Assembly (NCBI RefSeq): GCF_019059575.1
Contig: NW_024881676.1
Coordinates: forward strand, 684,501 to 748,500
Length of the DNA: 64,000 nucleotides
Source: Amphibalanus amphitrite
Lineage: Eukaryota; Arthropoda; Thecostraca; Balanomorpha; Balanidae
Reading direction: 5' to 3'
Part shown: positions 39,201-47,760 of the stretch, one piece after another
Position numbering within the stretch: the stretch's first letter is position 1
How the letters are laid out: each line of letters opens with the position of its first letter
The notes under the pieces: model-generated
The model's database searches: none
Seen by the model: the letters and a program-made list of their open reading frames with translations, nothing else
Told to the model about the DNA's origin: nothing
Translations under genes and position numbers: made by a program

Positions 39201-42200
39201 TGCAGAACACCTCGGCTTTTCAGGGTGCAACGGCGACAACTTTTCAAATCAAGCAGAGCGTTCACTGCCATACGCCAGTACAAAGACTCGTCGTATCAAA
39301 TGTCGCCGTCCACCGTTAATTCTCATATCGCAAAGGAAAGCAGCTTTTACAGGCGCATAAACTGTCAGCTATCACAAGTCTCGAGGACCAGACGCGCAAA
39401 TCTCACCGCTATATCATCAGCCGAACATTATCGTCATGCGGCGCAGATGCTTGAGCCATGGGATAAAAACGGCGATTATAACGGCAGACTCATGAAGAAC
39501 AATGGCCCTCTGCTGTCCTAGCCCCACTGTGTACTTTGCACTGGCAAATGTAAACACAGGGAACGCACCTAAGACGACCGCGATATACGGGCATGTTGGA
39601 CGTTGGTCGTCATCGGCCACTGCCCCCCCCCTCTCTCTCGACAAGGCATTCAGTGATGAAGATAGTTGTCCTGCGTACTCTCCTCCCCCGCACACTCTCC
39701 CGAATACTCACCGGCGGGGGTGGTGTCCAGCGCTCCCGGCCTGTCTCCCAGTCGGAGACCGGTGCTCAGAGACTCACTGAGACCGTCCAGCTCGGAGGCC
39801 GGCAGACGGGACACGGCGCCGCCAGAGACTGCCGGTGGAGGGTCAGGGAGGTCAGCGGCGGGGTCACGGTGAGACTACATCTTATAAACGAGTTGCGATG
39901 TGGGCTACGGGCGGTAGGACATGCTGAGTTCGAGACCGTAGGTAGTTGAAATTCTTAGGAATATAATCAGCTGAGTTTGTTAAACCATTCAAAATGCGGA
40001 CTAGTGCTAACTCTGCGAGATGCAGTGCCAAGCTTCGATTATTTAAGCAGCCCTCTCTGATAAGGTTGGGTCGGCAGTCGTTCCCCGTTCACCCACCGTT
40101 GTTCGTGCCGGCGCCGTGCGCGGGCGCCCTCTGCGCCGCCGGCGCGTCAGTGTCGGTGTCGCTCTCGGTGCTGTCCGGGGGGCGCAGCTCGCTGCCCGCC
40201 TCCTGCTCCTGGCGCAGACACTCCTCGGTCTCCTGCTTCCTGCACATCCACTGCTGGATGAGTCCGTTGTGTTCGCCGTCGACGGCGCCGCGGCCGGCCA
40301 GCTGGCGGAGCAGCCTCTCGGCGCCGGCCACCAGACGGCGGTACTGGTCGGCGGCAAACTCCAGCCTGGCAGACGGCGGCAGAGGTCAGACGAACGGCGG
40401 GAATAGACGGCAGGGACGGTGCGGTCTACGGACAGTGACAGTGTGCGACATTCATGATAAACAAAAAGTTAGATCATTTATAACGGAAAACTGCGCACAA
40501 AACACTTTCATGTGTTTAATGTGTGAAAAAACAAACTAGCGTTACACGCGGCTGTAAGACAATGAAGTACTCCCAGTTTCTTTTGAGATGCACAATTAAG
40601 TGCTACAACACCACAAAGCCGGTCAGAAGAATGCATCGCCACGAAAGACATCGATGAAACGCATAATGCACGTATCAGCAATTCAGACAAGATTCCCTCT
40701 TCCCCACCGTCCCCCAATCTCTCCCGTTCACTCACTGGAAGAGCTGGTCGTCCTGTTTCTCTGGCTCGGGCTCGGAGCGTGTGTTCGGCGGCGGCGCCTG
40801 GGCCGCCAGCGCCGCCTGCTGCGCCGCCGCCAGCTGGTGCATCTCGAGCACATGCAGCCGCTGGTAGAGGTCAACCAGCGCGTTCTCGTGGAGCAGCGCG
40901 GCGCGCTGGCAGCTGAGCTCGGTCAGACTGGTGAGCGGCGGGCTGGCCGTGTAGCCGAGCCCGGCCAGCCGGCCGGCCGGCGACGCCTGGTGGTGGTACG
41001 GGTGCACCAGCGCCGACTGGTGGCTGTGGTGCCCGCCGCCGGCCGGCCGCGGCGGCTGGCTCACCGACAGATTCTGGTGGGAGCCGAACGACGGCACCGT
41101 CTGACTGAGCAGGTGGCCGGGGGTGGCGGCAGACAGCGGGTGGGCCAGGGCCGGGAACGATTGGCTGAGCGACGGGTTCAGCGACTGCTGCACCGCCAGA
41201 CTCTGACTGTGAGCGTGGCTCTGGTTCATCAGCGGCTGGTTCAGCGGAGACAGCGGCTGGTTCATCTGGTTCAGGTTCATCTGGTGGTTCTGGTTCATGG
41301 TTTGGTTCAGTCCCATCTGGTTCGGGCTGAGCAGCTGCTGATTTTGGTTTAGCATCATCTGCTCCTGCTGGCTGTGCGTCATCAGCGCCTGGTTCTGGTT
41401 CATGATCTGCTGGTTCGCGTTGATCAGCGCCGGGCTGTGGTTCACCACCGGCTGGTTCACAGCCATCATGTGCTGGCTTTGGTTCATGGCCGGCTGGGTG
41501 GGACTCATCAACTGCTGGGTCTGTCCACCCACCATCTGCTGAGCCGGGCTCATCACCGCTCCGTGGCCGCTGAGCCTCTGCTGCGCCGAGCTGAGCCGTC
41601 TCTGTCCGCCGAACCCCGGTCCGTACCCCGCTCCATACCCCGCCGGAGGAGCAGCGGTCGGGCCCCAGCCGACCGCCGGCGGCGCGTCCAGCTCCGGCCC
41701 GTACCCGGGCGCGGCACCGTACCCTCCCTGCGCCCAGCCGGCCGGCGGTGGTTTGCCGTCCGGCCGCGGGGAGGCCGCCTGCAGCGGGTGCCTCAGAGGG
41801 TGGACCGGGTGCACCTGGCGCGCCGGGCCCGCCTGCTCGGCCGGCGGCGGATCAGAGGACGGCGGCAGCGGCCGCTGCACGGCGCCACACGTCACCAGGT
41901 TGATGACGGCCGGCAGCAGACGCACGTACTGCAGCGAGTTCAGGGACTCGTCTGTGTCGGCCGGCGACAGACAGCAGAGCACCAGCGTGCGGCAGTTGCC
42001 GCCGATCACGTCCTGAGGCGCAGAGGTGCGGACGGAGATCGGTGAGTTTTGAGGATAAGCAGCAGGGTGTGTAAGTGGGCAGCCAAGCTGGTTGAGCCGG
42101 TTACTACTGGTATCGTGTCTACGAAGCGCATAGAGTCACCCATGGTTGTGACGTTTAACTGAGCGGACAATCAACTAAAAACGTGACTGAGCACACATTA

Positions 42201-44622
42201 AACCAGCCTACCTGTGCTTCCCCAACCGCAAAACGGAAATCATCCACCTGATTAACCGAATTTACACACTTGAACACAATCATAATTAACTCTCCACATT
42301 AAGGCCCCACCCCACTGCTTTCACGACTTGACCAACAGAACACCTAGCACAACCCATCAACCACCCAGGCCACTAATTCCTCTAACCCTTCCCCAACACA
42401 TCCCACGCACACTCCCTCCCGACCCCACCGTGCACCCATCTGACCTTGAGCAGCGCGGGCAGGGGAGCCAGGTGGTAGGGCACGGACGGCCGGCGGCGGG
42501 CCAGCGCCTCCACCACGTGACGCAGTGCCAGCAGGCCGGCATTAATGGTGAAATCGTCCGGGTCGTCGGGCGCCGGCTGTAGCTCCGAGCCGGACAGCTC
42601 CACAAAGTACATTGACGAAGAGGTCTCGTGCAGCAGCACACCTGTCAGGGCGGATGGAGGTGAGGGGGATACAATGAGCGGCAATCATGATGTACCATCT
42701 GTGAGTGTGTGATGTGTGATGTACAGAGGGGGCTTATAGGTAGGTATTTGTAAACAGCCGGAACTGACGTAGTTTGAATGGAACTCTATTTGAAAACCAC
42801 TTGTGTTGGCTTAGAGTTATATCTAACAGTTGATCAAAATCCACACACAGAGCCGCGTTTCTCACTTCAGCCGCATTCAGCAGTGACCGTTAACCACCCG
42901 CTCTCCTCTCCCTCCCCTCCCGCTGTGCGTGTCCCGGCCCTCTCACCGTCAGCCCACTCCTGCTGAACTTGCACCGTGAACACTGTGTGCGCCTGCTGGT
43001 CACTGGCCGCCGTAGAGCCCGCCTGTCGCATGGATGAGCCAGCCTCGAGGCAGTGCAGTACCTCGGAGACGGAGGAGCACTCCAACCGGGTGAGACCCGG
43101 CACCACCGGGGAGCCCTGGGGGAAACACAGCGCGGGGGTGGGGGTCAGTGGACAGCGCCAACCGGTCGGAACGGGAGGGGGCGGGAGAAACGGGAGGGGT
43201 GAGATGGGATGGGTCGAGATAAGAAGGGACGGTTTAGACACGTACATATCAATCAGAGCTGACTTCACAAAGCACCAAGGTGGTTTCTGCCAAAACATCT
43301 CCACTAGACGGATTTTATCTCAGGGACATTGTCTGCTAATGCTCCCACGTCTCTTCCGTCTCTTTTATGCTAACCAGTGAGTGATGACTCATGAGCAGCG
43401 GTAAGTCCCTCCACTCCCCGACAGGGCAGCGGCATCAGTAGCCTATCTCTTCACGGGGCTCACGCCTCACCTCCTCGTCGTACTGCACATCCAGGTGGTA
43501 GCTGACGGGCTCGTAGTTGAGCAGGTCGCGGATCTCCTCCTCACCCACCTCCAGGTAGCTGGCCCGCACCGTGAACGCGTGCTCGGCCACCTCGTGTGAA
43601 CTTTGCTGCACGGCGACAAACGAGACTTTCGTTAGCAGTCAGTGGGCATAAGGGAACTATGAAACGATCGTAGTTCGTAAATCGTAATGGAACGTGACGA
43701 ATCGAAGCTGGACCAGGTGCGGAATTGGCGTAATAAACTGACAAATATTAATATGAAGACAATTATCATAAGCCAATAAAACTCTGAATTCGTAATACAG
43801 CGTACCAATGTGACCGTACCTAATGCCTGGAGGCCCGGGAGCCCATAGCGCACGATGTGCGTTGAAACATACAAACGCGTAGCCCGCGCGTAGGGCAAGT
43901 GCCCTATGCATTAATAACACGTGGCACACGTACCTTCAGTGCCGCGAACACGTGGCGCACGGCTCTGGGCAGCACGCCAAACTCGGCCTCGCTCATGGCG
44001 AACGTGGCGTCCGGTCCGACCAGCGTGAACGTCTTCCCCGAGCCCGTCTGGCCGAACGTCACCACGGCTACATTGTAGCCTGGGGGTGGAGGGGGAAGGG
44101 TGGTGAGGGAAGGGTGGGGGGACACAGCAGTTATACGAGTTTAGAGGCTGTGGGTGATTAGTTAGCAGTTGGCAAGTGACGGTGTTTAATTGGTGTTGAA
44201 GCAAAATGTGTTACTCAGGAAGTATACCATCTGCCTGCACCATCGCTGGCTATATTCCGTGTTCCGAAAGAGACTAGTCGGAAAATAATAAGTGTCATGC
44301 AGATAAAGCCGGCGAGAATCTAAAACAGAAGTCGCAAATAGCACAGAATACAGCCACATAAGCAGAGAACAGCGCGCTCGTCCCGTCGGCCGTCACCCTC
44401 CGGACGAGACACGCCCCGGCCGGCGGCGCGGTCCGCCTCACCCTGGAGCAGCATCTCGACCTGCGGCTCGACGGCCGCCGCGTACAGCTCCTGCTGGCCC
44501 ACAGAGGCTGGCAGGCAGAACGTGGGCTCGAACAGGTGGCCCTCGACGGTGACCTGGCCGGTGGCCAGCAGCTCGACCCGCTCGTCCGACGGCGGGTCAT
44601 CCGTGTCCAGCACGGGCCGCAG
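30094..44622 (-). CDS. Kinesin-4-type protein, Costal-2/KIF7-like (5' exon missing)
   Basis: Sixteen exons were placed by hand with GT/AG borders, and every intron phase matches. They give 1,298 codons from 44,622 to the TGA at 30,096-30,094. The motor has P-loop GQTGSGKT after GYNVAVVTF, then SYLEVGEEEIRDLLN, ELSGSE and GGNCRTLVLCCLSP. A segment RLLELDEAMHAVDEVLEH further on recalls the E(A)LDAAIEYKNE motif of KIF4/KIF27/KIF7. In Hedgehog signalling, Costal-2/KIF7 scaffold Gli/Ci regulators on microtubules or cilia. Switch I reads DQQAH instead of SSRSH, switch II ELSGSE instead of DLAGSE, and the YRDSKLT motif reads YHLAPLP, so ATP-driven motility is doubtful. The exon with the first motor strand was not found; it should lie upstream, perhaps beyond the repeats. 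Intron 8 contains a TRPA gene on the other strand. Other introns hold only simple repeats. Confidence 0.85.
30989..31274 (-). CDS. Kinesin exon O
   Basis: It encodes EEQVRGLKRLQRMVHDLMRE and RSHYRRQRDELRRRL, a basic coiled coil, then Ala/Pro runs and PSDASSA. The acceptor is TTTTCAG and the donor CCAG|GTACGC. Reading on without splicing gives only about 43 more unlikely residues before a stop; splicing to 30,260 keeps the frame and is preferred. Confidence 0.75.
31529..31807 (-). CDS. Kinesin exon N: KIF4/7/27-type coiled coil
   Basis: It encodes ETRRLLELDEAMHAVDEVLE, matching the ELxEALEALDAAIEYKNE motif of KIF4, KIF27 and KIF7, then LRLLYCRTFQRLVDQRIDGR, which aligns with ALLCKYFDKVVDLRxEE of the same proteins. 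This exon is the best evidence for the subfamily. The acceptor is GGTCACAG and the donor GAT|GTGAGT. Confidence 0.85.
32173..32325 (-). CDS. Kinesin exon M: start of coiled-coil region
   Basis: It encodes PASIRREIQLLRDCRESLHN and QRRRINSKLHQ, a charged heptad-like helix typical of the kinesin stalk. The acceptor is CTCCCCAG and the donor CAG|GTGAGG. Phase 0 at both ends. Confidence 0.75.
32788..32920 (-). CDS. Kinesin exon L
   Basis: A 133-base exon encoding VLRDSDGLEALREQVTGGTD and then a Pro/Ala-rich stretch. The acceptor is ACGCACAG and the donor ACG|GTAGGT. Phase 2 in, 0 out. A (GAGT)n repeat lies in the upstream intron at 32,958-32,995. Confidence 0.68.
33246..33337 (-). CDS. Kinesin exon K
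   Basis: A 92-base exon encoding RSPSSSSDPYQRRRRQACTE, a basic Ser/Arg stretch. The acceptor is GATTGTCAG and the donor CAG|GTAGGC, ending in phase 2. Confidence 0.65.
33688..33706. repeat. Poly-C run (C19)
   Basis: An uninterrupted run of about 19 C in a kinesin intron, just downstream (minus sense) of exon J. Its length may be uncertain in the assembly. Confidence 0.8.
33728..33904 (-). CDS. Kinesin exon J
   Basis: A 177-base exon, disordered, Pro/Arg/Ser-rich (EAPAPRPPADGGPTVPGSTD). The acceptor is CGTCCCTAG and the donor CAG|GTGAGG. Phase 0 at both ends. Confidence 0.65.
34211..34329 (-). CDS. Kinesin exon I
   Basis: A 119-base exon, Ala/Pro-rich, encoding VIGEPADASTPHEAASAART and SRVHQVDAALVGK. 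The acceptor is TGCCCGGCAG and the donor AAG|GTAGGA. The phase matches exon H across the TRPA-containing intron, which is the main evidence that both belong to one gene. Confidence 0.68.
34892..35060 (+). CDS. Possible upstream coding exon of the TRPA gene
   Basis: An ATG-led frame encodes MSTESSDSGQERGSTVSVSD and a basic stretch ending RPETRY, then meets a consensus donor GTGAGT at 35,061. It ends in phase 1. An acceptor at 35,323 (CTGAC branch-like sequence, then TACCCCTGCCGAG) would join it in frame with the main exon, upstream of the ATG at 35,347. The DSGQ word also occurs in the main exon. If unspliced, it ends in TAA at 35,077 and is only an upstream ORF. Confidence 0.33.
35347..38025 (+). 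CDS. TRPA-family cation channel (pyrexia/painless type)
   Basis: 892 residues in one exon. The start is the ATG at 35,347 with A at -3; the frame is open back to 35,242 without another ATG. Residues about 180-295 are ankyrin repeats (LLHRAARDGKAELVRALLDH, TPLHVAAA, TALHCALRQKNRRNTILLLE). Six membrane segments follow at about 375-400, 449-466, 486-504, 512-529, 537-570 and 613-636. The pore helix and filter are at about 584-600 (AFFTTVVMSIGELNYDP). The cytoplasmic tail has an acidic Glu/Asp/Gly run and a C-terminal coiled coil (VELRHAVLDLKCQLGKMQDQ). The few ankyrin repeats, LHPLCQSFLNLKW before S1 and the GELNY filter fit arthropod TRPA channels such as pyrexia and painless, which sense heat and noxious stimuli at the plasma membrane. 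Which of the two is not settled. It is nested antisense in a kinesin intron. Confidence 0.93.
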   Translation: MNGQRRQNSVIVLEPRRQDAAETVDSGQAVTTDTVDSGQAATAETANFTAFRGMQRSPRAGGGGRVRSRSRRRAEPVRRTRSSPQQLHDQLQRAVLGQEAVDTLSLLQRGADPNLRVTAPHIRTPRSLPSSRKEKTIKFLNPSKGPRFRHDNSWSIRDPEAGADNYAFWHTEHRDKGARMETLLHRAARDGKAELVRALLDHGADASERDWAQRTPLHVAAAADTPGEVLQLLLSAPGTLIDAQDAAGDTALHCALRQKNRRNTILLLEAGARADIRNKGGRTALKHLLKDFPQALETAFDRSLRLVRPLGWSGRAIQFDYSLFNPCLLDDDESSYVSCMETRLLNSIEVEATRDQLFLHPLCQSFLNLKWKMISPLYVIDIIIFFVFVVSFNVFLFAVVDKRRAENITDSALISNDMGFFNTSDVVPPDRRGSAGIDFNVTYFNMPLESITFFIVAFTCVYIDLRETIKMWVLGVMPYLRGPENVITWFCTSTAIACLCTDVLTFEQLRQVAAACLLASWTELLFMFGRAEFASMHVMLFVTLIRTLSVFMMVYTAITFAFTSSFFVLFCDKPDEFDGRFDTMTSAFFTTVVMSIGELNYDPTQLHGSKGGYAIYLLFIFFMLIITMNAMVGMAVNDTRDMAAKAEIKLHKKYIEFAHLFERHQRYRRRSCLWRILPSVNITLLGMLPEGRLAASWHVLPGPQLGWRHRWRVMFPGKEGGYAAQRTKGTEQLRQWLAQWPGLLRQAARIVIIKHHDSWDQPVEPGSEDFQETETDGPRRADKDAGKDSTDSAESSGISSDKDIAPAGAKRASLRPEDADPESGGEEGEKDGGEGEDEDEGDGGGAPDQLVELRHAVLDLKCQLGKMQDQLAHIGRAVSKIAYTQQSTVIHT
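35413..35478 (+). repeat. 33-bp tandem duplication inside the TRPA N-terminus
   Basis: Two adjacent copies of ACAGTGGACAGTGGGCAAGC plus 13 more bases encode TVDSGQAVTTD and TVDSGQAATAE. The frame is kept, so copy number could vary without harm. Confidence 0.8.
38026..38715 (+). other. Probable TRPA 3'UTR
   Basis: AT-rich sequence ending in AATAAA at 38,700-38,705. Just after the stop are several GACGTCA-like words (about 38,030-38,085). The UTR end is inferred from the hexamer only. Confidence 0.5.
39712..39828 (-). CDS. Kinesin exon H
   Basis: A 117-base exon, Ser/Leu-rich, encoding RLPASELDGLSESLSTGLRL. The acceptor is CCACCGGCAG and the donor GCCG|GTGAGT. Phase 1 at both ends. It is followed by the 5.4-kb intron that houses the TRPA gene. 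Confidence 0.7.
40097..40365 (-). CDS. Kinesin exon G
   Basis: It encodes LEFAADQYRRLVAGAERLLR, then LIQQWMCRKQETEECLRQEQ and an acidic Asp/Thr stretch. The reading is helical and charged. The acceptor is TCTGCCAG and the donor ACG|GTGGGT; this donor rather than the next GT is chosen because it gives the phase 1 needed downstream. Confidence 0.78.
40736..42012 (-). CDS. Kinesin exon F: last motor strand, Q/N-rich region
   Basis: This is the largest exon, 1,277 bases. It opens with DVIGGNCRTLVLCCLSPADT and SLQYVRLLPAVINLV, closing the motor domain. After a Pro/Gly/Tyr-rich stretch, about residues 425-580 of the visible protein are dominated by Gln, Asn and Met, with repeated MNQ/LNQ words. 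A His/Pro/Ser-rich part and a short helix (LYQRLHVLEMHQLAAAQQAA) follow. The donor is CCA|GTGAGT in phase 2. The low-complexity segment is not a known part of KIF7. Confidence 0.88.
41100..41560 (-). repeat. Coding low-complexity repeat (Gln/Asn/Met)
   Basis: The + strand shows CTGGTTCA repeated at irregular short intervals, reading MNQ/LNQ words in kinesin exon F on the minus strand. It is an imperfect trinucleotide-scale expansion kept in frame. Confidence 0.8.
42445..42641 (-). CDS. Kinesin exon E: switch II and lost microtubule loop
   Basis: It encodes MYFVELSGSE in place of FVDLAGSE, then a shortened relay segment, NAGLLALRHVVEAL (kinesin NSSLLALGNVI.AL) and VPYHLAPLPALLK where other kinesins have IPYRDSKLTRLLK. 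The acceptor is CCTGACAG and the donor AAG|GTCAGA. Confidence 0.88.
42947..43115 (-). CDS. Kinesin exon D: degenerate switch I
   Basis: It encodes GSPVVPGLTRLECSSVSEVL, then GSTAASDQQAHTVFTVQVQQ, the site of switch I. Kinesins have NxxSSRSH before the TVF strand; here the serines and Asn are replaced and only His remains. The acceptor is TTTCCCCCAG and the donor GACG|GTGAGA. Confidence 0.88.
43471..43605 (-). CDS. Kinesin exon C: SYLE(V)..E.IRDLL
   Basis: It encodes the conserved motor strand SYLEVGEEEIRDLLN, matching SYLEVYKEEFRDLL of KIF7. The acceptor is CCGTGCAG and the donor GAG|GTGAGG. Phase 0 at both ends. Confidence 0.88.
43934..44079 (-). CDS. Kinesin exon B: P-loop
   Basis: It encodes GYNVAVVTFGQTGSGKTFTL with an intact Walker A, then a stretch ending FGVLPRAVRHVFAALK as in kinesin GIIPRA...IF. 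The acceptor is CACCCCCAG and the donor AAG|GTACGT. Phase 1 in, phase 0 out. Confidence 0.9.
44442..44622 (-). CDS. Kinesin exon A (first visible): motor N-lobe
   Basis: The acceptor is GCCCCCAG before CTGCGGCCCG and the donor follows CTCCAGG. It encodes LRPVLDTDDPPSDERVELLA and then FEPTFCLPASVGQQELYAAA, which aligns with the FxFDxVF...Q..VY region of kinesins. It starts in phase 0 in the middle of the RxRP motif, so a previous exon must supply the first beta strand and start codon. Confidence 0.8.
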
Positions 44623-44798
44623 CTGGGGGCAGCCCGTCATGTCAGGGGAGGGGTGTAAGGAGATACGACCATGGGTGTTAGACTCATATTGGGATAGAAA
44701 TGTTAGGCATGGATTAGAGGAAAACACAATGTGGGAAAGTTGGTACAGTATGGAAATAATATTACTACAGGCCTACAGCAACGCACTTTGTATGTGGA

Positions 44799-44866
44799 TC
44801 GCTCTTAAATATAAATACAAATGCAAATACAAACACAAAAACAAATACAGCAATAAGGAAACATTG
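44799..44866. repeat. A-rich simple repeat
   Basis: Imperfect repeats of AAATACAAA-type units. It may be the 3' tail of an old plus-strand retroposon, but no body was recognised. Confidence 0.5.
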
Positions 44867-44879
44867 AAGACTCCACTAA

Positions 44880-46440
44880 CATGTAAGAAATAACCAGCAA
44901 AGAAGACATTTTGGGGTCTGGTCTGCGTATAGACCTCACCTCTGTCTTCACTTATTAGCTATGAATGCATATTTTCAAGCTATTTGTGATGATCATTCTT
45001 TGTTAAGCAATTAAGATGAGGCTAAAATTAAATAAAATAACCACATCAAGGACATAACCAATGGTTGAAGAATGTATAGATGACATTAACACTTACCCTT
45101 ACACCAACTTGTATTGGTATTTCCAAATAACTTTGTTTCCTTTCAAAATCCATCTTCAGCTGATTCCAGTCACAACAGCGAGCCAAACAACAGAGAGCTC
45201 CTTGAACTAATCCACAATGTCACATTGATTTGACTCTTGAGATATCACAACTTATTCTCAGTCATGTTTGCCCTGGAATGTCAAAATATTTATAGAGTGA
45301 ATGCTTTCAATCTACAAAAATGAGAAGGAAGAGCAACACATGAATGCTGACACTAGTTGACTTTTCCCACATAGCTATTCAAAAAAGCAGTACATTTTTT
45401 AAACTGAAGAGTAAGCATAAAAAAAACTTTTAAATTTACTTGAACCATAGGCTTAGGCACAGATGAATCAAATTTAACTGCAGATCCAATGTCTCTCCAT
45501 GTTCCATATCAAGATATATGTTTAAAAAAGAAGAATGATTATTGCTTCTCAAAAACAACAGACCTCTCATTCTAACTCAGACTAACATGTGAGTTGTGAC
45601 AAACTGGATGCTTACTGAAACTTTCAACTGGAGCCATTAGTATCAATAGGTTACACACTCCACAAATGGTTAATCTATACCTTTGGCCTTAGCTTAAGTT
45701 AAACATTCTCAAACCTTCTAACCCACCCACTTTCTGCCGGTACCTGAGCCAGGCATTGTTGGAGCTTGCTTATTCTGCATGCGGCAAAACCACAGAGTGG
45801 GTAAACTAGCGATATTCATTAAAAAATGGCTTAAATCTGGTTTAATATATTTAGTAGCAATGTGCCACTGCAAATAGTGACAATTATACAAAAACATAGT
45901 ATTTTAACAATTAGAAATAAAGGACAACACTGAGTATTCTTCTATGAGTATTATTATTTAACTCAAGCTGATTTGGCACCTGCAGGCTGCAGCACCAATT
46001 TTCAAGCTGCACAGTGGAGAACTATGCTGCAGTAGGTGATGCCACACCTGCGATAATGCACCAGTGTGGGTGAGGCGAGGGGTATAAGTGTAGCAGCTCT
46101 CACCATGCATGCATCAGCACATTTTTGCAGCACTTCAAACATGACGCGTTAACATTGAAATGGCAGCGGTAGTGTAATTACGTTGTACAAAATACAGTTG
46201 GTACTTGGCATAGTTGTGATAAACCGAAAATTATTGTCCATTTCAGGGTTTTCATGATGGTTTCCACGTTATTTAGCATGGAGAAGTGGATTCTGAGTTC
46301 TGACTATAGAAAATGTGTGATTTGATAGGCAAAGGTCTTTAAGATCACCAATGTTTCACTTTTTCTTACAGTGATTGGTCAGTATTTTCATCACTCTAAA
46401 AAGAAATCACAACTCTCTCACAACTCTCAACAATTATATT
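44880..46440. other. AT-rich island, unidentified
   Basis: About 1.5 kb that is much AT-richer than either side, starting right after the A-rich repeat. No open frame, terminal repeats or RNA motif were recognised. It might be an unrecognised transposon or plain kinesin upstream or intron sequence. Confidence 0.35.
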
Positions 46441-46799
46441 GATTTCAAGGCCGTATAAGAGAGGTAGAATCATCCCGCGATTTCCAATGGACCGGTCGCT
46501 AAGCATTCGCGTGACGTCACTGGTGGAGACCGGGCGGCGCCCGGCTCCAAGCTGTACGTCGGGTACATTTGGCCCCGTATAGTTGTTATTACTGAACGTA
46601 ACGACAACTAAACTTTTTTACTCACCTAAAGATGATTTCCTTACCGGTACATTGCCGACCCGAGCCCCAGGGTTGACAATCATGGGATATGGGTCGGAAC
46701 TCGGATGGGCGACCTCGCGACGGGATAAGGAACGATTGCAATTGTTGTGTCCCGCACCGCCGATTGCATTCTCTATCTGCATCGGGGGGGGGGGGGAAG

Positions 46800-47760
46800 C
46801 AGGGGGCACGTGCCCCCCATCGGATCAGGGGGCCTCTCGGGCCCGAGGGGCCTTGCGACGCCAATTGGAGGCTGAGGGTCCACGCTGGCATCTTTCGACT
46901 CAGAAGGGCCCCGCAGGGCTCGGAAGGCCTTATGTGCTCCGAAGAGCCACACTTCTCTCCATAAGAGCCCCACACCGGCTTTTTAGTGTCCCTTGTCGGC
47001 CTTTGAGGGCCCCTTGCCGGCTTCTCAGGGCCTATTGACGACCTCTGAGGGCTACTTGCCGGCCTCTGAGGGCCCTTACCGGCCTATCAGGGACCAGCAG
47101 CTCTAAGGGTTCCACACACGCCTGCGATGACCCCCTAAACCAATGGTTGAAGGCCCCCACAACCGCGCCTGCGAGGGCCCTCACCGGCGGCTGTGAAGGC
47201 CCCACACCGGTGCCTAGCTGAGGGCCCCACACTGCCACCTCTGAGTGCAACCGGCACCCCTGAATGAGCTCCCGAAACCGTATATCGGCGGCTCTGGGGG
47301 CTCAACGCCGGAGCCTCTGACGGCCTCAGACGGGACCTGTGCATCGGACGGCCACTCACCGGTGACTTTTGAGGGCCCACACCGACGACTCTGAGGGCCA
47401 CACTGGCGTTTGAATGTATCTTGCTGGTCTCTAAGGACTCCACAGGGCTCCCGAAGGCACCGCAGACCTCTTGAGAGCCCCTTGTCGGTCTCTGAGAGCC
47501 CCTGTCAGCCTGTAAAGGGTTCGAGCCAGCAGCTCTAAGGGTCCCACACCCGACTGTGACAACCCCACACCGCAGTGTCTCTGACGGCCCACAACGGCAA
47601 CTGTGAGGACCCTCACCGGCGCCTCTGAGGGCCCACAGCGGCACCTCTGGGGACCCCGCACCAATGCCTCTGAGAGCCTCACACCGGTACCTGTGAGGGC
47701 CCACCTCCAAAGGCTTCATAACCGGCGGCCCCGAAGGCATCACACAATCTCTTAGTCTCG
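46800..47760. repeat. Degenerate GC-rich minisatellite
   Basis: Around thirty diverged copies of a unit of about 30 bp like CCTCTGAGGGCCCACACCGG. A higher-order period is visible: CAGCAGCTCTAAGGGT is found ending near 47,110 and again 432 bp later. G runs (about 46,785) and C runs (about 47,822) flank it. Open frames here are artefacts of the repeat. Confidence 0.7.

Larger units (their letters stand above)
34330..39711 (-). other. Kinesin intron 8, host of the nested TRPA gene
   Basis: A 5,382-base intron on the minus strand between exons H and I, both in phase 1. It contains the whole TRPA coding region on the plus strand. The remaining parts (34,330-34,890 and 38,710-39,711) show no exon; 39,096-39,136 has a short tandem duplication of GGAGATTAYAATATTGAT. 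Confidence 0.7.

Noticed and set aside
40600-42045. Long plus-strand frames of 250 and 223 codons
   Set aside because: They are antisense shadows of kinesin exon F, rich in Arg, Leu and His as expected from the reverse of Gln/Asn codons.
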